From: CAIVND01 sp035532075
Lineage (GTDB): Bacteria > Actinomycetota > Acidimicrobiia > Acidimicrobiales > Bog-793
NCBI GenBank assembly: GCA_035532075.1
Contig: DATKRV010000106.1
Coordinates: 1-7,627, forward strand
Reading direction: 5' to 3'
DNA length: 7,627 nucleotides
The notes beneath the pieces were generated by a model, which was not told where the DNA came from, did no database searches, and saw only the letters and a list, made by a program, of their open reading frames with translations. The first letter of the stretch is position 1, and every line of letters starts with the position of its first letter. A program made the translations under genes and the position numbers. This document shows, one piece after another, positions 1 to 6,026 of this stretch.

Positions 1-501
1 GGCAATCGCGCAAAAAACACCACAGATACCCATGAACACGTAGCTGTAAGTATTCGCCGAGACATGCAATCCCGCCTGCAAGGGAGCCGGAATGCTCTGA
101 AGTCCTGTCGCACCATTGAAGATGCCCGGAACGTTATTGACGATTGTGTAGGCAATCAACATGACCGCAACACTTGCAAGCGCCGCAAAGTCTGCGCGGA
201 GCGTTCGGATGACAAGCTTTCCGACAAAAAAGGCGAAGAGTGCTGTACCCAAAATCGCGACCAAAACTGGAAGCGGCCAGATGAGATTTCCTCCGGCAAA
301 ATATGTCTGGCCGAGCTGATGAGCCAGTGCTCCATTGGGTGATCCGATGGAGCAGATCGCCGCCAGATACGCACCCAACGAAAAAAATGCGATGTACGCA
401 AGGTTTACGACTCCGGCCAGCCCAAACTGAATATTCAGGCCAAAGAGAAAAATCGCGTTTGCAAAAAAATAGACGACCAACGACTCAACGTAGAAGAGCA
501 T
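1..501 (-). CDS. LivM-like ABC transporter permease, N-terminal 167 residues (cut by window edge)
   Basis: The reading frame opens at an ATG on the minus strand (positions 499-501) and stays open to the left edge, so only the N-terminal part is present. The translation begins MLFYVESLVVYFFANAIFLF and is strongly hydrophobic. It carries the segment LNIQFGLAGVVNLAYIAFFSLGAYLAA, shown here in pieces: LNIQFGLAG, then NLAYIAFFSLGAY. This matches the LivM/LivH permease family, whose first helices contain a G-x-x-N-(L/F)-x-x-(G/I) stretch. LivM pairs with LivH in the inner membrane to import branched-chain amino acids, amides, urea or aromatic acids. A GGAG Shine-Dalgarno (complement of 509-512) lies 7 nt upstream of the start, inside the end of the livH-like gene. 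The two genes are only 3 nt apart, so they are surely one operon, with livH-like first. ATPase genes (livG/livF) would be expected further left. The substrate cannot be read from the sequence. Confidence 0.88.
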   Translation of the reverse strand, partial: MLFYVESLVVYFFANAIFLFGLNIQFGLAGVVNLAYIAFFSLGAYLAAICSIGSPNGALAHQLGQTYFAGGNLIWPLPVLVAILGTALFAFFVGKLVIRTLRADFAALASVAVMLIAYTIVNNVPGIFNGATGLQSIPAPLQAGLHVSANTYSYVFMGICGVFCAIA

Positions 502-504
502 TGA

Positions 505-1374
505 TCAGCTCCAAGACTTCCGTACGACGGCGACGATTCCTTGGGGACGCAAGAGCAAGACTCCAAAAAGAACCACCATCGCGGCCACAACGTCGAACTG
601 CGCACCAAGAAAGCGGTCTGCCAACTCAATTGCGGCACCAACGACCGCGGCACCGGCCATCGCGCCGTAAGGGTTTCCAAGTCCTCCAAGGAATGCTGCA
701 GGAATGAGGAGCCAAAGGTAGGAATTTCCGGTCGAGTTGTTGAACGCGGAGGTGTCGATGCACAGGACGAATCCCGCCATGCCAGCAATCAAACCGGTAA
801 GAAACCAAGTGACGTCTTGGACCCGTTTCACTCGAATGCCACACGCCCGCGTCAGCTGTTCGTCGTCTGCCATGGCTCTCATCGACTTCCCCGTAAGCGT
901 ATTTTTGAGAAAGAGATGGAGTCCAACAAGCAGCACTGCCGTAATGACAATTATGGCGATCTGATTTCCCGTGAGTTGCATGCCGAGCAGATTGATTGGA
1001 CCATTTCCCGAGATGTGAACGCTGAAGAACAGTGGTCCCCAGAAGATCACAATTCCATTCAAAATCAGGATACTGACGCCGAGAGTGACAACCATCAACG
1101 TAAATGGCGCCGCACCGCGCTTGAGGATGGGTTGAAATAAAAGTCTGTTGAGTAGAACCGACACCATCGCAATTGCGATCAACGCAAATATGCCGGCACC
1201 CCAAATGCCAACATGGAGGCGATAAGCAAACGTAAACCAGAAATACGCAGCGAGAGTCATCAGATCGCCGTACGCGATATTGAGGAAGTTCGTAATACCG
1301 AACTGAAGACTAAATCCAACCGTCGCGAGTGCGAGAATCGAAATGGTTACCAAGCCGTAACCAACAGTGGTCAT
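505..1374 (-). CDS. LivH-like branched-chain amino acid-type ABC transporter permease
   Basis: This 289-aa integral membrane protein has about eight hydrophobic segments, and its length is normal for LivH (about 290-308 aa). The N-terminus contains GFSLQFGITNFLNIAYGDLM, the LivH-type GxxNxAxGxxxxxGAY region. Around residues 160-185 the cytoplasmic loop TGKSMRAMADDEQLTRACGI matches the coupling loop that contacts the LivG/LivF ATPases (family form: G-x-x-x-R-A-x-A-x-(D/N)-x-x-x-A-x-x-x-G-I). The C-terminus ends in LLLRPQGIVA, also typical (LRPxGL). The ATG at 1374 is supported by a purine-rich AAGGGGGAG just upstream. It is the first gene of the minus-strand operon, followed 3 nt later by the LivM-like gene. 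It faces away from the LacI-family gene across a shared intergenic region, so that regulator may control it. Family assignment is firm; substrate (amino acid, amide, aromatic acid) is unknown. Confidence 0.92.
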   Translation of the reverse strand: MTTVGYGLVTISILALATVGFSLQFGITNFLNIAYGDLMTLAAYFWFTFAYRLHVGIWGAGIFALIAIAMVSVLLNRLLFQPILKRGAAPFTLMVVTLGVSILILNGIVIFWGPLFFSVHISGNGPINLLGMQLTGNQIAIIVITAVLLVGLHLFLKNTLTGKSMRAMADDEQLTRACGIRVKRVQDVTWFLTGLIAGMAGFVLCIDTSAFNNSTGNSYLWLLIPAAFLGGLGNPYGAMAGAAVVGAAIELADRFLGAQFDVVAAMVVLFGVLLLRPQGIVAVVRKSWS

Positions 1375-1629
1375 GCTCCCCCTTAAACAACTGGATATCC
1401 AACGCCATCAACCAAGACTGCAGACCGCCAGATCGCAGTTGCCAAAAACGATCAACACTCACCACAAACGGAACCAAGAATTCGCGGGCTCGGAGCTGGC
1501 CCCCCAGTGGATGCCTCTCTTTTAGTTACGACGATCTCCAATGGTGAAGTACTCCCAATGAAGATGTTGCTATGCAATATTTCACAACGAAACAATGCAA
1601 CGCTACAACAACTTGTCCCTCAAGTCGTT

Positions 1630-1659
1630 ATCATTCCCGCAGTATTACGTGACTGTCAA
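1630..1659 (-). promoter_or_regulatory. Candidate promoter for the livHM-like operon
   Basis: On the minus strand a perfect TTGACA (-35, positions 1654-1659) is followed after 18 nt by AATGAT (-10, positions 1630-1635; 4 of 6 consensus matches). Transcription would start near 1623 and leave a leader of about 250 nt before the livH-like ATG. That leader is long, so a closer, weaker promoter cannot be excluded. Confidence 0.35.
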
Positions 1660-1705
1660 GCACTTAACCCGCCACTTCAAATAAATATCCTGAGGACAAT
1701 TGTAT

Positions 1706-1717
1706 GCAATCGATTGC
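1706..1717. promoter_or_regulatory. LacI-family operator (GCAATCGATTGC)
   Basis: This is a perfect 12-bp palindrome centred on a CG step. LacI/GalR-family operators typically read GCAA-N-CG-N-TTGC; PurR sites, for example, contain GCAAACGTTTGC. It lies 34 bp upstream of the regulator's start codon, between the divergent genes. The regulator itself has a hinge segment ARSLRR, whose family equivalent inserts a leucine at the central CG. I infer that it is the regulator's own site, controlling its own gene and possibly the transporter operon. Confidence 0.68.
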
Positions 1718-1743
1718 TCTTCAAAAGCCAGGGAATCTACGCT
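1715..1743 (+). promoter_or_regulatory. Candidate promoter of the LacI-family gene, possibly leaderless
   Basis: TTGCTC (1715-1720) and TACGCT (1738-1743) are spaced by 17 nt. TACGCT keeps the TAnnnT core of actinobacterial -10 boxes. Its end is 7 nt from the ATG at 1751, so the transcript would begin at or next to the start codon. No clear Shine-Dalgarno precedes this ATG, which fits. The -35 overlaps the palindrome at 1706-1717, so binding there would block it. The -35 is weak (only TTG matches strongly). Confidence 0.33.
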
Positions 1744-1750
1744 TATCGAG

Positions 1751-2770
1751 ATGACAACACTTAAGGAAATCGCAGAGGCAGTGGGATGCTCGTCGGCGAC
1801 GGTCTCGCGCGCGCTGAACGGTGATCTTCGCATCAGCGCGCAGCGACGCGAACAGGTGAATAACGAGGCGATCCGTCTCGGATACCAGGCAAACCAGCTA
1901 GCACGTTCTCTTCGTCGCCAGAAAATCGGATACGTAGGTGTCATCATCCCCAACCTCACCAACAGCTATTACACTTACTGCCTCGCGCATCTGACCGATC
2001 GACTCACAGCTCGCGGTCTTCACGCTGTACTTGGCTGTCACAACTTCGACGCTTCACTTGACGCAACGCTGATCCAATCACTTATCAACAGGGAGGTCGA
2101 CGGACTTCTCCACGTGCCCTGCACGAAAGAAGGTATCGAAGGGGTGCTGAAGACAATCGACATCCCTGTGATCGAGATCGTTCAACGATCAGCTTCACGG
2201 GGTGTCGACGCGGTGTATGTCGATAACGCGAAGGGGATCGCTGAGATCGTGCGTTACCTGCATGGGCTTGGCCATCGGCGCATCGTCATGATCGCCGGTC
2301 GAAGAGAGGTTCTCGGGGTCGACGCCCAAGCGCGCGGGTTTCTCGGTGCAGTGAAGGAGATCGGCCTCTCAACGAGTACATGCACCATTGAACATTTGCC
2401 AGCAAATCGTCACGACTGCTCAGATCGAATTGAACTGTGTCTTGACGGCCCCGCAGAATTGCGCCCGACTGCAATCATTGCTGCTCACTACTTTGCCGTA
2501 ACCGCTGCGCTCTCGGTTTTTCGAGTACGCGGTATGCAACTCCCCGACGATATCTCGCTCGTCGCATTTTCCAATGACGATTGGTTCGACGTGTCAAGCC
2601 CACCGGTGACCACCTTCGAGCACCCGTTTCGCTCGATGTCCAATGTTGCGACGCAACTTCTCTTAACGCGGCTCCAACCCCACCCTGATCACCCTTCGAA
2701 GCCTGAGTTCATCGAGTTCGACGGAAGAATGCTTGAACGTGTCTCTGCCGGCCCGCCAGCTGTATCGTAG
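1751..2770 (+). CDS. LacI/GalR-family transcriptional regulator
   Basis: This 339-aa protein is a standard length for the family. Residues 1-20 (MTTLKEIAEAVGCSSATVSR) form the LacI helix-turn-helix, and ALNGDLRIS plus GYQANQLARSLRR complete the headpiece and hinge helix by about residue 55. The effector-binding core then starts with the typical IGYVGVIIPNLTNSYY. Later landmarks include VDGLLHVPC, VYVDNAKGIAEIVRYLHGLGHRRIVMIAG and DDISLVAFSNDDW, all in family positions. It probably binds a small-molecule effector as a dimer and represses transcription. The ATG at 1751 is preferred over a TTG at 1700, because 1751 places the helix-turn-helix exactly at the N-terminus as in the family, and because the longer start would run through the palindrome. 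It faces away from the transporter genes and precedes the decarboxylase-like gene in the same direction. The effector is unknown. Confidence 0.93.
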   Translation: MTTLKEIAEAVGCSSATVSRALNGDLRISAQRREQVNNEAIRLGYQANQLARSLRRQKIGYVGVIIPNLTNSYYTYCLAHLTDRLTARGLHAVLGCHNFDASLDATLIQSLINREVDGLLHVPCTKEGIEGVLKTIDIPVIEIVQRSASRGVDAVYVDNAKGIAEIVRYLHGLGHRRIVMIAGRREVLGVDAQARGFLGAVKEIGLSTSTCTIEHLPANRHDCSDRIELCLDGPAELRPTAIIAAHYFAVTAALSVFRVRGMQLPDDISLVAFSNDDWFDVSSPPVTTFEHPFRSMSNVATQLLLTRLQPHPDHPSKPEFIEFDGRMLERVSAGPPAVS

Positions 2771-2906
2771 ATCTAACCATGCGCCCTCGTCACCTCGATC
2801 TCTACAAAAGCGTTTGACCTGATTTCGTCATGATCCTCCATCTCAACTCCAGTCGGTATCACCTAATCTATTGCGTAGAAACGTCACTTTCCCCAACGAG
2901 GTGTCG

Positions 2907-3878
2907 ATGAAGAACGTTGAATTGAGTCTGGCGATGGACCTCAATCTTCGAACGGCTGCACTCTTGTCCGGTGCGATCACTGCCGACGGAATCGATCTCA
3001 AAAACAACACAGAGATGTGGGGGCCGCGACTCTTTCGACATCAGATGCAGACGCGCGAATTCGATATCTGCGACATGTCCTTGACGACGGTGTTCATGAT
3101 GATCGATCGCGGAGATACCTCCTTTGTCCCCGTTCCAGTATTCACCATGAGACACTTCTTCCACACCACGGCGTTGATCAGTGAGCGCTCGGGTGTCGAG
3201 AGCCCGGCAGATCTCAGGGGAAAGCGGATTGGAATTCCTGGGTATCAATCAGCAGCCTCGCTCTGGTGCCGCGGCGCATTCGAGCATGAGTTCGGTGTCA
3301 CACCCGTTGAGGTGGAGTGGTTCACCCAACAGAGCGCCGATGAGAGCGCGGGAGAGATCGCGTTTGTTCCTCCGAAGGGCCTACGAATCACGACCATCTC
3401 ACCGACGCAAGCTATCGCTCAGCTGCTTCTCGACGGCGAGATTGACGCGTATTTCAATGTCCTGCGACCGACGCCGGAGCTACTCGCAGAGGGCTCGGGG
3501 GTTCGCCGTCTCTTTCCGGATCCTCGCGCTGAGGGCATCCGATATTTCCTCAAAACGGGACTCTATCCGACCAATCACTGCATCGTGGTCAAGCGCGAGG
3601 TCGTCGATCAGTATCCCTGGGTTCCGTTCAACATCTTCAAAGCGTTTGTCGCATCAAGCGAACGGGCACTCGTACCGGCCGAAGCAATTGATCCCTATAT
3701 CGAAACCGGACTCCTCGAACCCGGTACGCGCGACGCACTCGCACAGAACCTCTATGGACACGGAATTGACTCCGATGCGCTCGTCATCGAGACCTTTGGC
3801 CAGTACTGTCACGAGCAGGGGTACACGTCGCGCGCGCTAGCGCCGAACGAGGTGTTCTCCCACGCGCAGTGGATCTAA
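2907..3878 (+). CDS. 4,5-dihydroxyphthalate decarboxylase-like protein (Pht5 / NMT1-like substrate-binding fold)
   Basis: This 323-aa protein resembles the Pht5 family throughout. It opens with VELSLAMDLNLRTAALLSG, then GITADGIDL-like spacing (ITADGIDLKN). Next come FRHQMQTREFDICDMSLTT and VPVFTMRHFFHTTALI, followed by the diagnostic PADLRGKRIGIPGYQSAASLW near residues 100-125. Later come LLDGEIDAYF, VRRLFPDPRAEGIRYFLKTG and YPTNHCIVVKREVV, then a C-terminal helical part. Members share the periplasmic-binding-protein type II fold. Some decarboxylate 4,5-dihydroxyphthalate in phthalate degradation; most are uncharacterised. No signal peptide is visible, which favours a cytoplasmic enzyme over an ABC substrate-binding subunit. 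The ATG at 2907 is chosen because GAGGTG lies 3 nt upstream and the homology begins there; a TTG at 2871 would add 12 unsupported residues. It follows the LacI-family gene by 136 nt on the same strand and may be under its control. Confidence 0.83.
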   Translation: MKNVELSLAMDLNLRTAALLSGAITADGIDLKNNTEMWGPRLFRHQMQTREFDICDMSLTTVFMMIDRGDTSFVPVPVFTMRHFFHTTALISERSGVESPADLRGKRIGIPGYQSAASLWCRGAFEHEFGVTPVEVEWFTQQSADESAGEIAFVPPKGLRITTISPTQAIAQLLLDGEIDAYFNVLRPTPELLAEGSGVRRLFPDPRAEGIRYFLKTGLYPTNHCIVVKREVVDQYPWVPFNIFKAFVASSERALVPAEAIDPYIETGLLEPGTRDALAQNLYGHGIDSDALVIETFGQYCHEQGYTSRALAPNEVFSHAQWI

Positions 3879-3913
3879 GAGTTTGGCTCGACGAGTATCT
3901 AGACAAGCAGCGT

Positions 3914-4200
3914 CACCTTCGTGTCCGACTCGCGATGGCGTGGTGTGAGTCCTGCCCAGAAGCTGAGTGCCTCGGGCAAACCGGAATGGGTGACGTCGCC
4001 GATCTCCGCGACAAAGTCCACCGCGAGAATTGGTCTGACATCGACGATCTGTTTGATCGCAACGTAACCGAGGTCAGCTTCGAGCCAAAGGGTGGTCCTA
4101 CCTCTCCTCCACGTGATCTCTGCGATGGAGCTGGCGATGAGCGTGCGGAGCGCCAGAACACCCGACTCACTCGACCGGTGAGGTAGGCCGCTGGATTGGT
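3914..4200 (-). pseudogene. IS110-family transposase remnant (C-terminal domain piece)
   Basis: The minus strand encodes a decayed piece of an IS110-type transposase, a DEDD/serine recombinase that moves its element with a bridge RNA. Clear segments are ADLGYVAIKQIVDVRPILAV, then DFVAEIGDVTHSGLPEALSF, then WAGLTPRHRESDTKV (family form: GIGPVLAAVFVAEIGDV...WAGLTPRHRESDTxVRRG). Homology stops abruptly at about 3914, before the usual RGHITKQGS continuation, and the frame then meets a stop at 3899-3901. Upstream, the homology seems to switch frame near 4158: AAYLTGRVSRV in one frame, LALRTLIASSIAEI in the next. The N-terminal RuvC-like domain and any bridge-RNA region are absent. It ends only 35 bp from the decarboxylase-like stop codon. 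It is not functional. The adjacent minus-strand group II intron 3' end may have been inserted in this transposase gene. Confidence 0.8.
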
Positions 4201-4289
4201 AGTCCGTATCGCTGACGTCGAGCGCTGGCCCAAAGGCTTCTCGCTCGTCTTTGTCGACGGCTGTATTACCTCCCCAACGGTCCTCGTTC

Positions 4290-4323
4290 AATCCATGCAT
4301 GCGGTTCTCCCGCACACGGCTTT
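4290..4323 (-). ncRNA. Group II intron domain V-like hairpin
   Basis: The minus strand carries a 34-nt stem-loop, the canonical domain V length. It contains AAAGCCGTG, a TGCGG stem capped by GAGAA and closed by CCGCA, a two-base bulge (TG) on the 3' side, and CATGGATT closing the lower stem. It resembles known domain V sequences that begin GAGCCG and end CGGTTC, including the catalytic AGC triad. Where functional domains pair the triad G with U, this one faces an A (GGATT instead of GGTTC), so the lower helix is damaged. It follows the maturase stop codon by about 10 nt, as expected. Confidence 0.62.
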
Positions 4324-4333
4324 CCGACATCGT

Positions 4334-4578
4334 TCATCGCAGTGCATGCACAGTCGGGTAGCGCACCGTTCCGGTAAGTCGGGAGATCCCGAGGCTCCCC
4401 AGCCAGCCCCACGTGATGCGGTCTGATCAGTTGACCCCATGAATGCCATGTTTCCTGCTGGCCAGCCGTGCCACTCGTTCATGAACGTAGGCATCGATCG
4501 CTGCGTATTTTGCCGACGAATTGCCCTGTCGGAAGACGCGCCCCAACCCCGAAGAACCGGGTTGAGCGTGCCTTCTAC
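4334..4578 (-). pseudogene. Group II intron reverse transcriptase/maturase, C-terminal fragment with frameshift and internal stop
   Basis: Three blocks match the maturase (X) and C-terminal end of group II intron proteins. VEGTLNPVLRGWGA (4578-4537) is in one frame. VFRQGNSSAKYAAIDAYVHE through ASRKHGIHGVN (4537-4430) is in a second frame, so a 1-nt frameshift lies near 4538; the family reads LNPVLRGWGxYFRxGNS here. A TGA at 4427-4429 then interrupts exactly where relatives have tryptophan. The same frame resumes with ITWGWLGSLGISRLTGTVRY and ends at a natural stop (4334-4336). The polymerase domain with YADD is absent; the 5' side is cut at about 4573-4578 by the transposase fragment on the other strand. 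No functional product is expected. Confidence 0.8.
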
Positions 4579-5013
4579 TCCGATCCACCACCACGGCCAA
4601 ACCGACGACCATCGACCGGTGGACGACCACCGCGTCATGGTCAACGACACCAGTGCTCAAAAGACGAGAGCTGGCCATCGCCAGATGATGAACTCGTTGC
4701 GCACGACCTCCGCTATGGCGCGGTCTCTGTCAGCGCCTGGTATGGCCTGCATCCCCGCCTCATCGGACGGGGGCGCTGGGCTAAAGACGGACACCCGCCG
4801 ATCGTCAAGGTGAGCGTGATCCGCATCGATGTCGAACACCTGCCAAAGCCAGCCGGTCGGGTGAAAAAGACGCTCTGGTGTGTCTGGTCGGGACCAGATG
4901 TTCCAGACCTTGATCTGTGTTGGCGCGCATATCTTCGCCGCTTTGACATTGAGCATTATGCGGCGTCGTCGATATTGCGGCGTGAGCCGAGTGGCTCCTG
5001 GTCAAGGTGGTGA
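4573..5013 (+). pseudogene. IS701-like (YREK-type DDE) transposase fragment
   Basis: The plus-strand frame shows FYSDPPPRP, GGRPPRHGQRH, SWPSPDDELVAHDLRYGAVS, AWYGLHPRLIGRGRWAKDG, PIVKVSVIRIDVEHLPKPAG, TLWCVWSGPDVPDLDLCWRA and YLRRFDIEH. This is the characteristic middle-to-late part of an actinobacterial transposase group whose members read ...WSGPGxPDLDLCWRAYLRRFDIEHTFRFxK. AYLRRFDIE contains the Y-R-E of the IS4/IS701 YREK signature, with the catalytic Glu at 4951-4953. Homology breaks immediately after IEH (about 4956), and an unrelated tail reaches a stop at 5011-5013, so the K and the C-terminus are lost. The N-terminal half with the first Asp residues is also missing: the match starts only at about 4573, where the group II maturase fragment on the opposite strand ends. 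It is not functional. The exact IS family name is from memory of the protein group. Confidence 0.78.
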
Positions 5014-5036
5014 GCGGGCTCGATTTGTCCGCATTA

Positions 5037-6026
5037 TTACAGCCCTTCCAAGAACACAAGCAGTTTGTCTGGCGGGTGGTAGCGGTCAGGAACGGTTCCC
5101 GGCGGTACTGTCCGCGCGATGGCACGTTCTTTCAGTGCGAGGTGTGCATGGAGATACACCTCCGTCGTGCGTGAACTTGCATGACCGAGCCATAACCCAA
5201 TGGTGGCAATGTCTGTTCCACTCTCGAGGAGTCGCATCGCACAGGTGTGACGCAACGTATGTGGGCTCGTCTTCTTTGTCGCGAGCGACGGGCAGACCCA
5301 CGCTGCGGTCGCGGCGTGTCGCTCGACGAGACGCCGGATCGCGTCGCGTCCGAGAGGCTGGCCACCAGGACCGGGGAAGACGGCGTCGCTGCCCGCACCA
5401 CCACGCTCGACAAGGTAGGGCTTTAACACGGCGACCGTTGTCTTGGTGAGCGGGGTGGTGCGTTCCTTTCTTCCCTTTCCGACACAGTGGACGAACGCGC
5501 CCGTCCCGAGATGGACGTCCTCGATGCAAAGCCCGATGAGCTCGGCGACCCGCAGCCCCGTCTGCACTCCGAGGACGAGGAGCGCGTGGTCGCGCCGGCC
5601 AACGCGACGGGAACGGTCCGGACTCCCAAGCAACGCGTCGACCTCTGCGGGGAGGAGGAAGCTGACGAGCGTGCGCTCCCCGCCTTTGCTCGGAATTGCG
5701 AGGACACGCCCGATCAGCGCGGCGTGCTCGGGGTGGCGAAGTGACGCGAAGACGAACAACGAGCGGATTGCGGCAAGGCGGACGTTGCGGCTTTGCACCG
5801 ATACTCCTCGATCGCGTTCGAGGAAATCGAGGAAAGCCCCGATCGTTGCTGCGTCGAGGTCACCAAAGTCGAGCTTTGATGGTGCGACACCTCTCGTCTT
5901 GTGCACGTAGGACAACAACAGCTTCAAACAGTCTCGATAGGAGGCAACGGTGTGCGGGCTCGCGTTCTTCTGGCGCATCAACCGCTCGGTGAAGAACGCC
6001 TCGATGGTCGGGGCAGCGAGGCTCAT
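5037..6026 (-). CDS. Tyrosine recombinase, third gene of the RIT trio (RitC-like), intact
   Basis: This 329-aa XerC/D-like protein has an N-terminal SAM-like core-binding domain (about residues 5-105, beginning TIEAFFTERLMRQKNASPHT) and a C-terminal catalytic domain. All six active-site residues are present at XerD-like spacing: R159 in GLRVAELIGL, K184 in VGKGRKERTTPL, H256 and R259 in SPHTLRHTCAM, H282 in WLGHASSRTTEVY, and nucleophile Y291. The ATG at 6026 overlaps the preceding gene's TGA as ATGA. A GGAG lies just 2 nt upstream, too close for an ordinary Shine-Dalgarno, so reinitiation is more likely. A longer upstream in-frame start at 6185 would bury the overlap and has no homology. It probably cuts and rejoins DNA through a 3'-phosphotyrosine intermediate at the element's ends, but the partners it normally works with are broken here. 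Confidence 0.88.
   Translation of the reverse strand: MSLAAPTIEAFFTERLMRQKNASPHTVASYRDCLKLLLSYVHKTRGVAPSKLDFGDLDAATIGAFLDFLERDRGVSVQSRNVRLAAIRSLFVFASLRHPEHAALIGRVLAIPSKGGERTLVSFLLPAEVDALLGSPDRSRRVGRRDHALLVLGVQTGLRVAELIGLCIEDVHLGTGAFVHCVGKGRKERTTPLTKTTVAVLKPYLVERGGAGSDAVFPGPGGQPLGRDAIRRLVERHAATAAWVCPSLATKKTSPHTLRHTCAMRLLESGTDIATIGLWLGHASSRTTEVYLHAHLALKERAIARTVPPGTVPDRYHPPDKLLVFLEGL

Larger units (their letters stand above)
1375..1750. promoter_or_regulatory. Divergent intergenic region between livH-like and lacI-family genes
   Basis: This 376-bp stretch contains no convincing gene; open frames crossing it have no recognisable protein features. It is more AT-rich than the flanking coding DNA. 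It must hold the promoters of both divergent transcripts. Visible elements are a perfect LacI-type palindrome (1706-1717), a consensus TTGACA box on the minus strand (1654-1659) and a possible leaderless promoter for the regulator gene. A second, looser inverted repeat, TTGC-TAT-GCAA, lies near 1565-1575, but its spacing is not that of a LacI-family operator. Confidence 0.7.
4286..4578 (-). mobile_element. 3'-terminal fragment of a group II intron
   Basis: In transcription order (minus strand) this fragment holds the last roughly 80 residues of an intron-encoded reverse transcriptase/maturase, a stop codon at 4334-4336, and about 10 nt later a 34-nt hairpin resembling domain V. That order is the normal layout of bacterial group II introns. 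Domains I-III and the reverse transcriptase catalytic domain are missing: at about 4573 the sequence switches to an unrelated transposase on the other strand. The exact 3' splice site and domain VI cannot be fixed; they should lie between about 4230 and 4286. The downstream sequence is an IS110 remnant in the same orientation, consistent with group II introns favouring other mobile elements as homes. Confidence 0.7.

Noticed and set aside
541..1140. Long plus-strand open frame (199 codons) opposite the livH-like gene
   Set aside because: The translation is highly charged, with no recognisable features; it is the antisense shadow of a clear membrane permease.
1565..1575. TTGC-TAT-GCAA inverted repeat as a second LacI-type operator
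   Set aside because: The arms are in the opposite order (TTGC first) and lack the central CG, so it does not fit the family's operator geometry.
3869..4186. Plus-strand 105-codon open frame overlapping the end of the decarboxylase-like gene
   Set aside because: Its translation has no recognisable features, and it lies antisense to the IS110 relic.
3899..4330. A single 143-codon minus-strand open frame as one intact small protein
   Set aside because: It is a chance fusion: the first residues (ESRVRENRMHG) are the translated domain V hairpin of the group II intron, and only the last 80 or so residues are IS110 transposase homology.
4580..4678. Minus-strand segment SMVVGLAVVVDR as part of the group II maturase
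   Set aside because: It superficially resembles the maturase region before LNPVLRGWG, but it is the complement of the transposase coding stretch DPPPRPNRRPSTGG, which matches its own family better. The maturase match starts only at about 4578.
4984..4997. Small hairpin GAGCC-GAGT-GGCTC as a terminator downstream of the recombinase trio
   Set aside because: The stem is only 5 bp and has no T-run on either strand; such hairpins are common by chance in GC-rich DNA.
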